Positions 32,543-39,888 of a stretch of 42,301 nt of DNA are shown here, piece by piece. The notes beneath the pieces were generated by a model. It worked only from the letters and a program-made list of their open reading frames with translations. It ran no database searches and was not told the DNA's origin. Source of the DNA: CAZYSK01 sp964649415. GTDB lineage: Bacteria > Chloroflexota > Anaerolineae > B4-G1. The stretch's first letter is position 1; every line of letters starts with the position of its first letter. Both the position numbers and the translations under genes were made by a program. The DNA lies in assembly GCA_964649415.1 (NCBI GenBank), contig CAZYSK010000051.1:1-42301 (forward strand), given 5' to 3'.

Positions 32543-33157
32543 GTGCTGGAGCTGTCGCTGCATATCCTCGACATACTGGAGAACGCCGTTGAGGCTGGGG
32601 CGACGCGGGTTGAGCTACGGATTGAGGAGGACCTGGCGGCTGACAGGCTGACTATTGAGGTCGTCGACAACGGAAGGGGTATGGACGAGGGCACTCTGGC
32701 CCGTGTCCTCGACCCGTTCTTCACCACGCGACAGACGCGCCACGTGGGGTTGGGACTTCCCCTCTTGGCCGCCGCTGCCGACCGGTGCGAAGGCGCGCTG
32801 CACGTCGAGTCACACGTTGGCGAGGGTACGCACGTGGCGGCTACCTTCCGGCACAGTCACATCGACCGGGCTCCCTTGGGAGACGTGAGGGGCGCGCTGT
32901 TGGCGTTTCTGATGTCCGAACGGCCTGTTGACCTGCACTACCTGCATCGTGTCGATGCGCGTACCTTCGAGTTCGACACGGCGGAGTTGCGGGCGCTGTT
33001 GGGGGGCGCGTCGGACGCAGCCGACCGCAGACGGTCGGGGTCAATGTCCGCGGACGCAGGATCAAGGTCCGCCTTTACCCTCCCACCCGTGCGGCGTTGG
33101 CTGGGAGAGTTCATCGCCGAGGGTGAGCAAGAACTGTCGGCTGAGAGTGGAACGTGA
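32543..33157 (+). CDS. HATPase_c ATP-binding protein (hydrogenase-cluster type)
   Basis: 204 residues from GTG 32543, which has AAGGA eight bases upstream; codons further upstream are translated repeat. It begins ELSLHILDILENAVEAGA, with the N-box Asn13, then VVDNGRGMD (G1 box, 41-48), FFTTRQTRHVGLGLPLL (56-75), and a GEGTHV strand. This is a histidine-kinase-like or anti-sigma-like ATP-binding fold without a sensor or dimerisation domain. Near-identical domain arrangements occur beside [FeFe] hydrogenase genes. Residues about 157-177 (SDAADRRRSGSMSADAG) are an in-frame palindromic insertion. Its stop overlaps the next start (GTGA). Confidence 0.82.
   Translation: MLELSLHILDILENAVEAGATRVELRIEEDLAADRLTIEVVDNGRGMDEGTLARVLDPFFTTRQTRHVGLGLPLLAAAADRCEGALHVESHVGEGTHVAATFRHSHIDRAPLGDVRGALLAFLMSERPVDLHYLHRVDARTFEFDTAELRALLGGASDAADRRRSGSMSADAGSRSAFTLPPVRRWLGEFIAEGEQELSAESGT
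33013..33073. repeat. Palindromes inside the HATPase gene
   Basis: GCCGACCGCAGACGGTCG and ATGTCCGCGGACGCAGG, in frame, near the C-terminal third of the gene. Confidence 0.75.
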
Positions 33158-34350
33158 GCCTGTGGATTGAGACCGCACATCGAAGCCTTCCCCGGGCCGG
33201 GGAAGAGGTGTGCGGAGAGGCAGTGAGGACGTTTCAAATCGAAGACCGCTTCGGCGTCGTGTTTGCCAGCAGTGCACAGGGCGGGGAGCGGGGGCAAGCC
33301 GAGGCCGCCGCCACGGCTGAGCGTGCCCTGGACATGATGCGGCGGGGGGAGATGCCTGCCGGTGTGGCAGAGGCGCTCATAGGACGGTCGCCTGCCACGC
33401 CTCCCGGTGGAGAGGAAGTCGCTTTCTCCATCTTGGACGTGGTGGGCGGAGACGAAGCCAGCCTGATGGAGTGCGACACGATGCCGCTGTGCTTGATCCG
33501 AGGCGGCGAGGTGGCATTCTTGCCCCTGAGCGAGGAGGTCGTCCACGGACGGCTGCTGCGAAGCTATTGTTTCCAGTTGCGGAACGGCGACTACATGGTG
33601 CTGGTCAGCCAGGGCTATTTACATCCCCGGGGTTGGGGGTGGGGATGGTCCGACATCGCCGTCGCCGTACGACGATGGACTGATACCGGCTGCGATGCAG
33701 ATGAGTTGATGAGCGCGCTGCTGCGCACCTATCACCGTCTGAACCCTGGAGCGCCCCGGTGGGACGTGACGGTCGTCGCCATGCGTGTCCGCCCGGAGCG
33801 GCACGTCACCGTCTGGACCGGACCACCGGTCGATCCCGCGCAGGATGAATTGGCGCTGAGGAAGCTGATGGCCGAGCAGGGCACACGTGTCGTCTGTGGC
33901 GGTACCACTGCCCTGATCGCTGCTCGGCTGCTGGGGGCTGAGTTGAAAACGGAGCCTCGCCCCGAGGATGGATGGGCGGAGGTCCCGCCTGTCTCGCGTC
34001 TGGAGGAAGTGGATCTGGTCACGGAGGGATTGGTGACGCTGGGGAAGGCGCGGGAGCGGTTAGCAGGGGCGGGACAGGCGCAACAGGCGGGCGACGGTCA
34101 ACCTTCTAGGGGCGGATACCCGCGTTTGCCCGGGGGGGAGGACGGCGCTACCCGTTTAGCGCGTGCGCTGCTGGCGGCTGATCGGATACACTTTATCGTG
34201 GGTCTGGCGGTGAACCCGCAGCAGGCCGAGGATTCTGGTGCCCGCGGACGCACGATCGACGTCCGCCGCCCTTTGCGTCAGGGCATTGTCGAGGCCCTGG
34301 TCGGTGATCTGAAGGCATGTGGAAAGCTGGTGTCAGTCGAATACCTGTGA
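33154..34350 (+). CDS. SpoIIE-like PP2C-family protein, probably degenerate
   Basis: 398 residues, GTG overlapping the previous stop by 4 bp. It resembles the SpoIIE-type phosphatase found with [FeFe] hydrogenase genes: an opening IETAHRSLPRAGEEVCGE, a central PP2C fold ending DVTVVAMRVRP near 207-217, and the extra C-terminal domain with VVCGGTTALIAARLLG and VDLVTEGLVTLGKARERL. The first metal-binding motif, where such phosphatases have an Asp-Gly pair, reads FASSAQGGERG (37-47) and lacks the aspartate. Catalysis may therefore be lost, leaving a binding or regulatory role. A low-complexity Gly/Gln/Arg segment near 308-330 and another at 362-370 look repeat-derived. Target protein unknown. 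Confidence 0.75.
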   Translation: MSLWIETAHRSLPRAGEEVCGEAVRTFQIEDRFGVVFASSAQGGERGQAEAAATAERALDMMRRGEMPAGVAEALIGRSPATPPGGEEVAFSILDVVGGDEASLMECDTMPLCLIRGGEVAFLPLSEEVVHGRLLRSYCFQLRNGDYMVLVSQGYLHPRGWGWGWSDIAVAVRRWTDTGCDADELMSALLRTYHRLNPGAPRWDVTVVAMRVRPERHVTVWTGPPVDPAQDELALRKLMAEQGTRVVCGGTTALIAARLLGAELKTEPRPEDGWAEVPPVSRLEEVDLVTEGLVTLGKARERLAGAGQAQQAGDGQPSRGGYPRLPGGEDGATRLARALLAADRIHFIVGLAVNPQQAEDSGARGRTIDVRRPLRQGIVEALVGDLKACGKLVSVEYL

Positions 34351-34356
34351 ATAGTG

Positions 34357-34527
34357 ATGATCTACAAGTACGACGATGTGGATCTGGGAGTGGATGGGAA
34401 AGCAGTGTGGTGGGCGGAAGAACTAATTGTGCATCGTGCTTCACGTAGCAGAAACCAGGAGGTGTGTATGAGAGTCGACGAGGCTCCGCAGTGGACGAAC
34501 GAATCCTGTCACATAGGAGAGGTGTAG
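34357..34527 (+). CDS. Possible small ORF upstream of hdrA (56 aa, or 19 aa from an inner start)
   Basis: An open frame runs from ATG 34357 to TAG 34525-34527. An inner ATG at 34468 has a very good ribosome site (CCAGGAGGTGTGT), giving a 19-residue peptide that ends 2 bp before the HdrA-N start. It fits translational coupling or a leader peptide, but I recognise no family and it may be chance. Confidence 0.3.
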   Translation: MIYKYDDVDLGVDGKAVWWAEELIVHRASRSRNQEVCMRVDEAPQWTNESCHIGEV

Positions 34528-34529
34528 AT

Positions 34530-35375
34530 ATGGAACAACCCAAGATTGGCGTGTACATCTGCGACTGCGGCATCAACATCGCCGCTACGGTCAACGTGTC
34601 GGAGGTGGTTGCTTTCGCCAAACGGTTGCCGCACGTGATGGTGGCCCGTGAGAATAAGTACATGTGCTCCGAGCCTGGCCAGAATATGATCAAGGACGAT
34701 ATCCAGGAGTTGGGTCTGACTCGCGTGGTGGTCGCTTCCTGCACCCCGAGGATGCACGAGACCACGTTCCAGGCCGCAGTGGCCGAGGCGGGGCTCAATC
34801 CCTACTTCTTCGCCATGGCGAACATCCGCGAGCAGTGTTCCTGGGTCGTCCGGGACGTGGCGCAGGCCACAGCCAAGGCGAAGCGATTGGTCAGTTCGGC
34901 TGTCTACCGGGTGGCCTATCAGGAGTCCTTGGAGCCGCGCAAGGAACCGGTCACCAAGGCGGCGCTGGTCGTTGGCGGGGGTATCGCTGGTATCCAGACG
35001 GCGCTCACGATAGCCGATGCCGGTTACCCGGTCTATCTGGTTGAACGGGAGCCCTCCATCGGTGGCCATATGGCGGAACTGGACAAAACCTTCCCCACCC
35101 TCGACTGTAGTACCTGAATTCTGGGGCCAAAGATGATGGATGCCGGTCGGCATCCCAACATTACGCTCCTGACCTACAGTGAGGTCGAAGAGGTATCTGG
35201 TTACGTTGGCAACTTCAAGGTGAAGGTGCGCAAGAAGCCCCGCTACGTGGACGAGGACAAGTGCACGGGCTGTGGTCTGTGCTGGACCGAGTGCCTGACC
35301 CGGCGCGTCCCGCAACTGAAGTTGATCAAGATGGGCGAAATGAGCGTTGGGGAGAGGAGGCCCGGGGAGCGATGA
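34530..35375 (+). CDS. hdrA: HdrA N-terminal half with probable selenocysteine (in-frame TGA, codon 196)
   Basis: 281 residues if TGA 35115-35117 is read as selenocysteine; ATG 34530 has ATAGGAGAGG upstream. Residues 1-130 are the HdrA N-terminal domain (GVYICDCGINIA, MCSEPGQNMIK, SCTPRMHETTF). Residues 144-195 begin the FAD domain (ALVVGGGIAGIQTAL, SIGGHMAELDKTFPTLDCST). TGA stands where HdrA relatives have the second Cys of DCSxC, and the frame then continues exactly like HdrA (ILGPKMMDAGRHPNITLL, YVGNFKVKVRKKPRYVD, then CTGCGLCWTEC at 245-255). It ends inside the first ferredoxin insert; the rest of HdrA is encoded at 38108. A GGUC-loop hairpin follows the TGA. HdrA bifurcates electrons at its FAD. 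Coupled to nuoE by ATGA. Premature stop is the alternative. Confidence 0.85.
35115..35155 (+). promoter_or_regulatory. Candidate bacterial SECIS: in-frame TGA plus GGUC-loop hairpin
   Basis: TGA at 35115-35117. Twenty bases later GGATGCC (35138-35144) pairs perfectly with GGCATCC (35149-35155) around the tetraloop GGTC. The loop matches the GGUC apical loop that SelB recognises in E. coli fdhF mRNA, and the 27-nt distance from TGA to the loop is within the usual bacterial range. The codons of the stem still encode the expected HdrA residues (MDAGRHP). Confidence 0.75.
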
Positions 35376-35929
35376 AGTCAATGGGTACATTGATGAAGCC
35401 AATGGATACATTGGACGATCGAGTCGAAGCAATCATCGACGGCTATGGCGCTGATCCTGCGGTCAGCTTGGCGGTGCTGCATGAGATACAACAGGAGTAC
35501 AACTACCTGCCGCGCACAGCGCTGCAACGGGTATCTGAGCGGCTGGGTGTTGATCTGGGCGAGCTCTACCGGATGGCCACCTTCTATCGCAGTTTCACGC
35601 TGAGGCCGAAGGGAGAATTCTGCATCCGTGTGTGTTTGGGCACCGCCTGCCATGTGCACGGTGGACCGCGTATCTTGGAGGCGTTCGAGCGCGAGTTGGG
35701 GATCCGGGCTGGCGAGAGCACGGCTGATGGCGCATACTCGCTGGAGGCAACCGCCTGCTTGGGAGCCTGCGCGCAGGCCCCGTTCGTGATGGTCAATGAT
35801 GTGCCGTATCCTCAGATGAGCGCCGACCGTGTCCCTGAAGTGTTGGAAGCGTGCCAGTGCGCGATTCCCGAGACAGTGCCGACGTCGACCGCGGACGGTC
35901 GGGCAGACGGTCGGGGGGAGGTGGCGTGA
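35372..35929 (+). CDS. NuoE/HndA-like 24-kDa [2Fe-2S] subunit
   Basis: 185 residues from ATG 35372, overlapping the HdrA-N stop (ATGA). A helical N-terminus (LHEIQQEYNYLPRTALQRVSERLGVDLGELYRMATFY) leads into a thioredoxin-like ferredoxin with all four cluster ligands: C88-x4-C93 and C129-x3-C133 (CLGTAC, CLGAC). It passes electrons to the NADH-binding NuoF-like subunit encoded two genes downstream. The last 15 residues (TSTADGRADGRGEVA) are a translated palindrome, and the same repeat provides part of the strong ribosome site of the next gene, whose ATG overlaps this stop by 1 bp. Confidence 0.92.
   Translation: MKSMGTLMKPMDTLDDRVEAIIDGYGADPAVSLAVLHEIQQEYNYLPRTALQRVSERLGVDLGELYRMATFYRSFTLRPKGEFCIRVCLGTACHVHGGPRILEAFERELGIRAGESTADGAYSLEATACLGACAQAPFVMVNDVPYPQMSADRVPEVLEACQCAIPETVPTSTADGRADGRGEVA
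35878..35918. repeat. GTCGACCGCGGACGGTCG palindrome at the 3' end of the nuoE-like gene
   Basis: Followed by GGGCAGACGGTCGGGG; the same pair of motifs as at 20604-20624. It forms the C-terminal codons of the gene. Confidence 0.8.
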
Positions 35930-36300
35930 TGCCTAAACTCAAGAGTCTAGAGGAATTGGAGAAGCTGCGTCAGCAGTTGCAGGGAGACATCAAGGCGCGC
36001 GCTGGTACAAGCACAACCATCACGGTGGGGATGGGGACCTGTGGTATCGCCGCAGGAGCTCGCGAGGTGATGCACGCCATTCTGGCCGAGCTGGATGCAC
36101 GCGGCATAGACGCTCACGTGACCACCGTTGGCTGCATCGGCATGTGCTCGCGGGAACCGCTGGTCGATATACAGCAAGGCGATGAGCCTCGTGTCACTTA
36201 CGGCAACGTCAGCCCGGAAATGGTGCCCCGCCTGATCACGGAACATCTGGTTGAAGGCAACGTGATCGAAGAGTGGGCCGTCGGGCGCGTGGAAGGGTAG
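35929..36300 (+). CDS. Thioredoxin-like [2Fe-2S] ferredoxin (HndB-like)
   Basis: 123 residues from ATG 35929, with GGGGGGAGG upstream and a 1-bp overlap with nuoE. After a short helix (LKSLEELEKLRQQLQGDIKAR) comes the fold ITVGMGTCGIAAGAREVMHAILAELDARG and VGCIGMCSREPLVDI, ending in a PEMVPRLITEHLVEG helix. This matches HndB-type subunits of NADP-reducing hydrogenases. Only three conserved cysteines are seen (one in GTCGIA, two in GCIGMC), as is usual for this family, so cluster binding is uncertain. It should sit between NuoE and NuoF in the complex. Confidence 0.88.
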   Translation: MPKLKSLEELEKLRQQLQGDIKARAGTSTTITVGMGTCGIAAGAREVMHAILAELDARGIDAHVTTVGCIGMCSREPLVDIQQGDEPRVTYGNVSPEMVPRLITEHLVEGNVIEEWAVGRVEG

Positions 36301-36310
36301 GAGGAGGGGA

Positions 36311-38095
36311 ATGACTGAACAATACCGAGCTGACGTACTTGTCAGTTGCCTCCACGACCGGGCACCGGAGCTGATCCCGGCCCTTGAAGCGGAGATAGAA
36401 CAGCGCGGGCTGGAAGGGGAGGTTAGAGTAGTCGAGGCTGGCTGCCGGGGCTTCTGTCACATGGGACCGGTGCTCTTGATTGAGCCGGATAACGTTTTCT
36501 ACGTTGGCGTGCAAGCGGCGGATGTGCCTGAACTGGTGGAGGAGACGCTGGTCAAGGGGCGGGTGGTTGAGCGGCTGAGCTATAAGGAACCGAGCACGCA
36601 CGCGTGCATTTCTTACTGCCGGGACATTCCGTTCTATAACAAGCAAGAGCGCATCGTGCTGCGCCACTGCGGGATGATCAACCCCGAGTCCGTCGAAGAG
36701 TACATCGCGGTCGGTGGCTATCAGGCACTGGGCAAGGTGCTCGGCTCAATGGCCCCTGAGGACGTGATCAAGGAGGTCAAGGAGTCGGGTTTGCGAGGCC
36801 GTGGTGGGGCGGGCTTCTCTACCGGGCGCAAGTGGGAGTCGGCACGCAAGGCCGAGGGCGAGGTCAAGTACGTTCTGGCCAACGGCGACGAGGGCGACCC
36901 CAACTGTTTCATGGACCGGGCGCTGATGGAGGCGGATCCGCACAGCGTCCTGGAGGGTATGATCATCGGCGCCTACGCGATTGGGGCACATGAAGGGTTC
37001 GTGTATATCCCGTATGAGCATGCCGGGTCGGCTAAGGCTATGGGGAATGCTATCCGGCAGGCAAAGGAGTACGGGCTGCTGGGTGAGGACATCATGGGTT
37101 CCGGCTTCGACTTCAGTCTGGAGCTCAGGCTCGGTGCTCACTCCTTTGTGGGAGGGGAGTCCACCGCGCTGATGCACGCTGTCGAGGGCAAGGTCAGTGA
37201 GCCGCGCCCCAAGCACGTTCACACCACTGACGTCGGATTGTGGGGCCGCCCTAGCTGTTTGAACAACGTCAAGACCTGGAACATAGTGCCGGAGATCATC
37301 AACCGGGGCGCCGAGTGGTTCTCCAGCATCGGTACCGAAAACAGCAAAGGGACGCAGGTCTTCTCACTGGCCGGCAAGATCAATAACGTGGGTCTGGCCG
37401 AGGTGCCGATGGGCATAACCGTCCGCGAGCTCGTCTACGACGTGGGAGGTGGCATTCCCGACGGTCAGGAGTTCAAGGCACTTCAGATCGGTGGTCCTTC
37501 AGGAGGCTTCCTCCCGCCCGATCTGCTGGATATGCCTATGGACTACGAGACGTTGGCCGAGGCGGGTTCAATGATGGGCACCGGTGGGGTGATCATCCTG
37601 GACGACCGCACCTGCGTGGTGGATACTGCGCGCTACTTCCTCGACTTCCTGCAGGATGAATCTTGTGGCAAGTGCACGTCCTGCCGCGAGGGGATTCGGC
37701 GTATGCTGGAGATCCTCACGCGCATCGTCGAGGGCGAGGGGAAGTTGGAGGACCTGGATACCCTGGAGAGGCTGGGAAGGGTGGTGAAGTCGGTCTCGCT
37801 CTGTGGTCTGGGTAAGACGGCGCCTAACCCGGTGCTTAGCACGCTGCGTTACTTCCGTGATGAATACGTGGCCCACATCGTGGATCACAAGTGCCCGGCG
37901 GGGGTCTGCAAGGCCCTGATCGAGTACTACATCATTGAGGACGCGTGCACAGGCTGTGGTCTCTGCCGCCGCAAGTGCCCACAGGAGGCGATCAGCGGGG
38001 AGAAGAAGAAACCTCACGTCATAGACCCGGAGCTCTGCATCAAGTGTGGCGTCTGCTTCGACGTGTGCAGGTTCGACGCGGTGGGCGTGAGATAA
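36311..38095 (+). CDS. NuoF/HndC-like NADH-binding flavoprotein subunit
   Basis: 594 residues, ATG with AGGAGGGG upstream. Domains: thioredoxin-like N-terminus 1-85 (C13, C45, C49; one ligand short); NADH/FMN fold 115-340 with GLRGRGGAGFSTGRKW at 160-174 and NGDEGDPNCFMDR at 191-203; SLBB domain near 350-430; [4Fe-4S] site with ESCGKCTSCREG near 455; and a C-terminal two-cluster ferredoxin (CTGCGLCRRKCP and CIKCGVCFDVC). This is the NAD(H) entry or exit subunit of electron-bifurcating hydrogenases and related complexes. Here it is placed between the halves of HdrA rather than next to a hydrogenase, which suggests that it couples NAD(H) to the Hdr flavin. Confidence 0.93.
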   Translation: MTEQYRADVLVSCLHDRAPELIPALEAEIEQRGLEGEVRVVEAGCRGFCHMGPVLLIEPDNVFYVGVQAADVPELVEETLVKGRVVERLSYKEPSTHACISYCRDIPFYNKQERIVLRHCGMINPESVEEYIAVGGYQALGKVLGSMAPEDVIKEVKESGLRGRGGAGFSTGRKWESARKAEGEVKYVLANGDEGDPNCFMDRALMEADPHSVLEGMIIGAYAIGAHEGFVYIPYEHAGSAKAMGNAIRQAKEYGLLGEDIMGSGFDFSLELRLGAHSFVGGESTALMHAVEGKVSEPRPKHVHTTDVGLWGRPSCLNNVKTWNIVPEIINRGAEWFSSIGTENSKGTQVFSLAGKINNVGLAEVPMGITVRELVYDVGGGIPDGQEFKALQIGGPSGGFLPPDLLDMPMDYETLAEAGSMMGTGGVIILDDRTCVVDTARYFLDFLQDESCGKCTSCREGIRRMLEILTRIVEGEGKLEDLDTLERLGRVVKSVSLCGLGKTAPNPVLSTLRYFRDEYVAHIVDHKCPAGVCKALIEYYIIEDACTGCGLCRRKCPQEAISGEKKKPHVIDPELCIKCGVCFDVCRFDAVGVR

Positions 38096-38107
38096 CGGGA
38101 GGACGAT

Positions 38108-39877
38108 ATGGCTACACTGATTATTGACGGACAAGAAGTACACGCCGAAGAGGGGCAAACCATCCTGGAGGTCGCCCGGGAGAATGGGATTGAGATCCCT
38201 ACGCTGTGCTACCATCCACTCTTGGAACCCTTTGGTGCCTGCCGTCTTTGCACGGTAGAGGTAATCCGCCGCGGTCGCTCTAGGCTGGAGACCTCCTGCA
38301 CGCACCCTGCATGGGACGGGTTGGAGGTCAAGACCCGTTCCCCGGCCGTCATCGAGGCCCGCAAGACGATACTGGAGCTGATGCTCTCACGCTGTCCCAA
38401 TGTGCCGGTTGTCCAGGATCTCGCACGGGAGTACGGCGTCACGGAACCGCCGTTCCCAGTGGAGGATCCAGAGCAGAAGTGCATCCTGTGCGGGCTGTGC
38501 GTGCGCACGTGCCACGAACTGGTGAAGGCAGATGTGCTGCATTTCGCCAACGCGGGCGTTGAGCGGCAGGTGGGGCCGGCGTTTATGGAGAAGACGCGGC
38601 AGTGCATCGGCTGCGGGGCATGTACGATCATGTGTCCTACGGGTGCCATCGAGATTGTGTTGAAGGATGCAGCGGTCTACAAGGAGAAGCCGTTGGGTCC
38701 CACCAGCGCGATCTGGGTGCCCTCGATGCAGGCGGTGCCTCGTGTGCCGGTGATCGACACGGATGCTTGCATTCGCTTCCGCCAGAACGACCGTACCGAG
38801 GGCGAGATCGCAGATGCCTGCGGTGTTTGCCAGACGATCTGCGAGGCGGGCGCGGTCAACTTCGACCAGAAGGAAGAGATCGTCGAGCTGGATGTGGGGG
38901 CCATCGTGGTTGCCACTGGCTTCGAGATGTGGGATCCTATGCAGCTTTCGCAATACTCGTACGGCGAGTCGCCCAACATCATCACGGGCATGGAGTTTGA
39001 ACGCCTGTCGAACGCTGGCGGCATCACAGGCGGGGAGATCTTGACCGCCGAGGGGAAAAAGCCGGAGCGTGTGGCGATCATCCATTGCGTGGGCAGCCGG
39101 GATCACAACGCGCATCCGTACTGCTCCCGCATCTGCTGCATGTACTCGCTCAAGCAGGCACACCTGGTGCGGGACAAGACCGGCGCCGAGGTGTACGATT
39201 TCTACATGGATATGCGCGCCTTCGGTAAGGCCTACGAGGAGTTCTACGAGCGGGTTCAGAGGGAGGGTGTGACGTTCGTGCGTGGACGGGGCGCCGAGGT
39301 GGAGGTGCTCGCGGACGGCAAGCTGCGCGTCAAGGGCGAGGACGCGAACCTGGGCCGGCTGGTGAACGTGGATGTGGACATGGTCGTGCTCAGCACGGCT
39401 ATCGAGGCTCCCCACGACTCTGACCAGGTAGCCTCCCTGTTCGGCTTGAGCCGCTCAGAGGATGGGTTCTTTGCTGAGGCGCACCCCAAACTGCGCCCGG
39501 TGGAGACCAACACCGAGGGCGTGTTCCTGTCTGGCACTGCCCAGGGCCCCAAGGACGTTCCGGACACCGTGGGCCACGCTGGCGCGGCGGCCTCTATGGC
39601 CCTGGCGTTGCTGGACAAGGGAGAGGTCGTCATCTCGCCGCAGGTCGCCGTGGTAGACGAGAAACTATGCTCGGCGTGCAAGACCTGCATCTCGCTGTGT
39701 CCCTACACGGCCATCAGCTTCATTGAGGAGGACAACGTCGCCCGCGTCAACGAGGCGCTGTGTAAGGGCTGCGGCACCTGCGTGGCCGCCTGCCCCTCCG
39801 GCGCTATCACGGCGCGGCACTTTACCGATAGGCAGATTCTGGCCCAGATCGAAGGGCTTTTCCGTGTGCCTGCATGA
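38108..39877 (+). CDS. NuoG-type ferredoxin fused to the C-terminal part of HdrA
   Basis: 589 residues, ATG with GGGAGGACG upstream. Residues 1-180 are the NuoG/HydA N-terminus: [2Fe-2S] ligands C34, C45, C48, C64; the usual His-Cys3 cluster is missing (RCPNVPVVQDL); then [4Fe-4S] motifs C125-C135 and C166-C176. From about 195 it is HdrA: PTSAIWVPSMQAVPRVPVID, the unusual cluster ligands C221/C238/C241/C245, EIVELDVGAIVVATGFEMWDP, CVGSRDHNAHPYCSRICCMYSLKQAHL, MDMRAFGKAYEEFYERV, a final FAD segment VFLSGTAQGPKDVPDT, and two terminal clusters (CSACKTCISLCP, CKGCGTCVAACP). No molybdopterin or H-cluster domain. It completes the HdrA started at 34530. Confidence 0.88.
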   Translation: MATLIIDGQEVHAEEGQTILEVARENGIEIPTLCYHPLLEPFGACRLCTVEVIRRGRSRLETSCTHPAWDGLEVKTRSPAVIEARKTILELMLSRCPNVPVVQDLAREYGVTEPPFPVEDPEQKCILCGLCVRTCHELVKADVLHFANAGVERQVGPAFMEKTRQCIGCGACTIMCPTGAIEIVLKDAAVYKEKPLGPTSAIWVPSMQAVPRVPVIDTDACIRFRQNDRTEGEIADACGVCQTICEAGAVNFDQKEEIVELDVGAIVVATGFEMWDPMQLSQYSYGESPNIITGMEFERLSNAGGITGGEILTAEGKKPERVAIIHCVGSRDHNAHPYCSRICCMYSLKQAHLVRDKTGAEVYDFYMDMRAFGKAYEEFYERVQREGVTFVRGRGAEVEVLADGKLRVKGEDANLGRLVNVDVDMVVLSTAIEAPHDSDQVASLFGLSRSEDGFFAEAHPKLRPVETNTEGVFLSGTAQGPKDVPDTVGHAGAAASMALALLDKGEVVISPQVAVVDEKLCSACKTCISLCPYTAISFIEEDNVARVNEALCKGCGTCVAACPSGAITARHFTDRQILAQIEGLFRVPA

Positions 39878-39888
39878 CAGAAACTCAC

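Noticed and set aside
35115..35117. Reading the TGA in hdrA as a simple nonsense mutation or as evidence of a recoded genetic code
   Set aside because: It replaces a conserved cysteine exactly, the downstream frame stays intact and HdrA-like, and a GGUC hairpin follows. Other genes in the window use TGA as a normal stop, so a general recoding is excluded. A sequencing error cannot be fully ruled out.
35133..35375. Separate gene starting at the ATG-ATG after the hdrA TGA
   Set aside because: The upstream GGGGCCAAAG is a poor ribosome site and the start would fall in the middle of a conserved HdrA segment; reading through the TGA explains the sequence better.
38108..39877. [FeFe] hydrogenase or NuoG catalytic subunit
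   Set aside because: The N-terminus is of that type, but there is no H-cluster or molybdopterin domain; the remainder is clearly HdrA.
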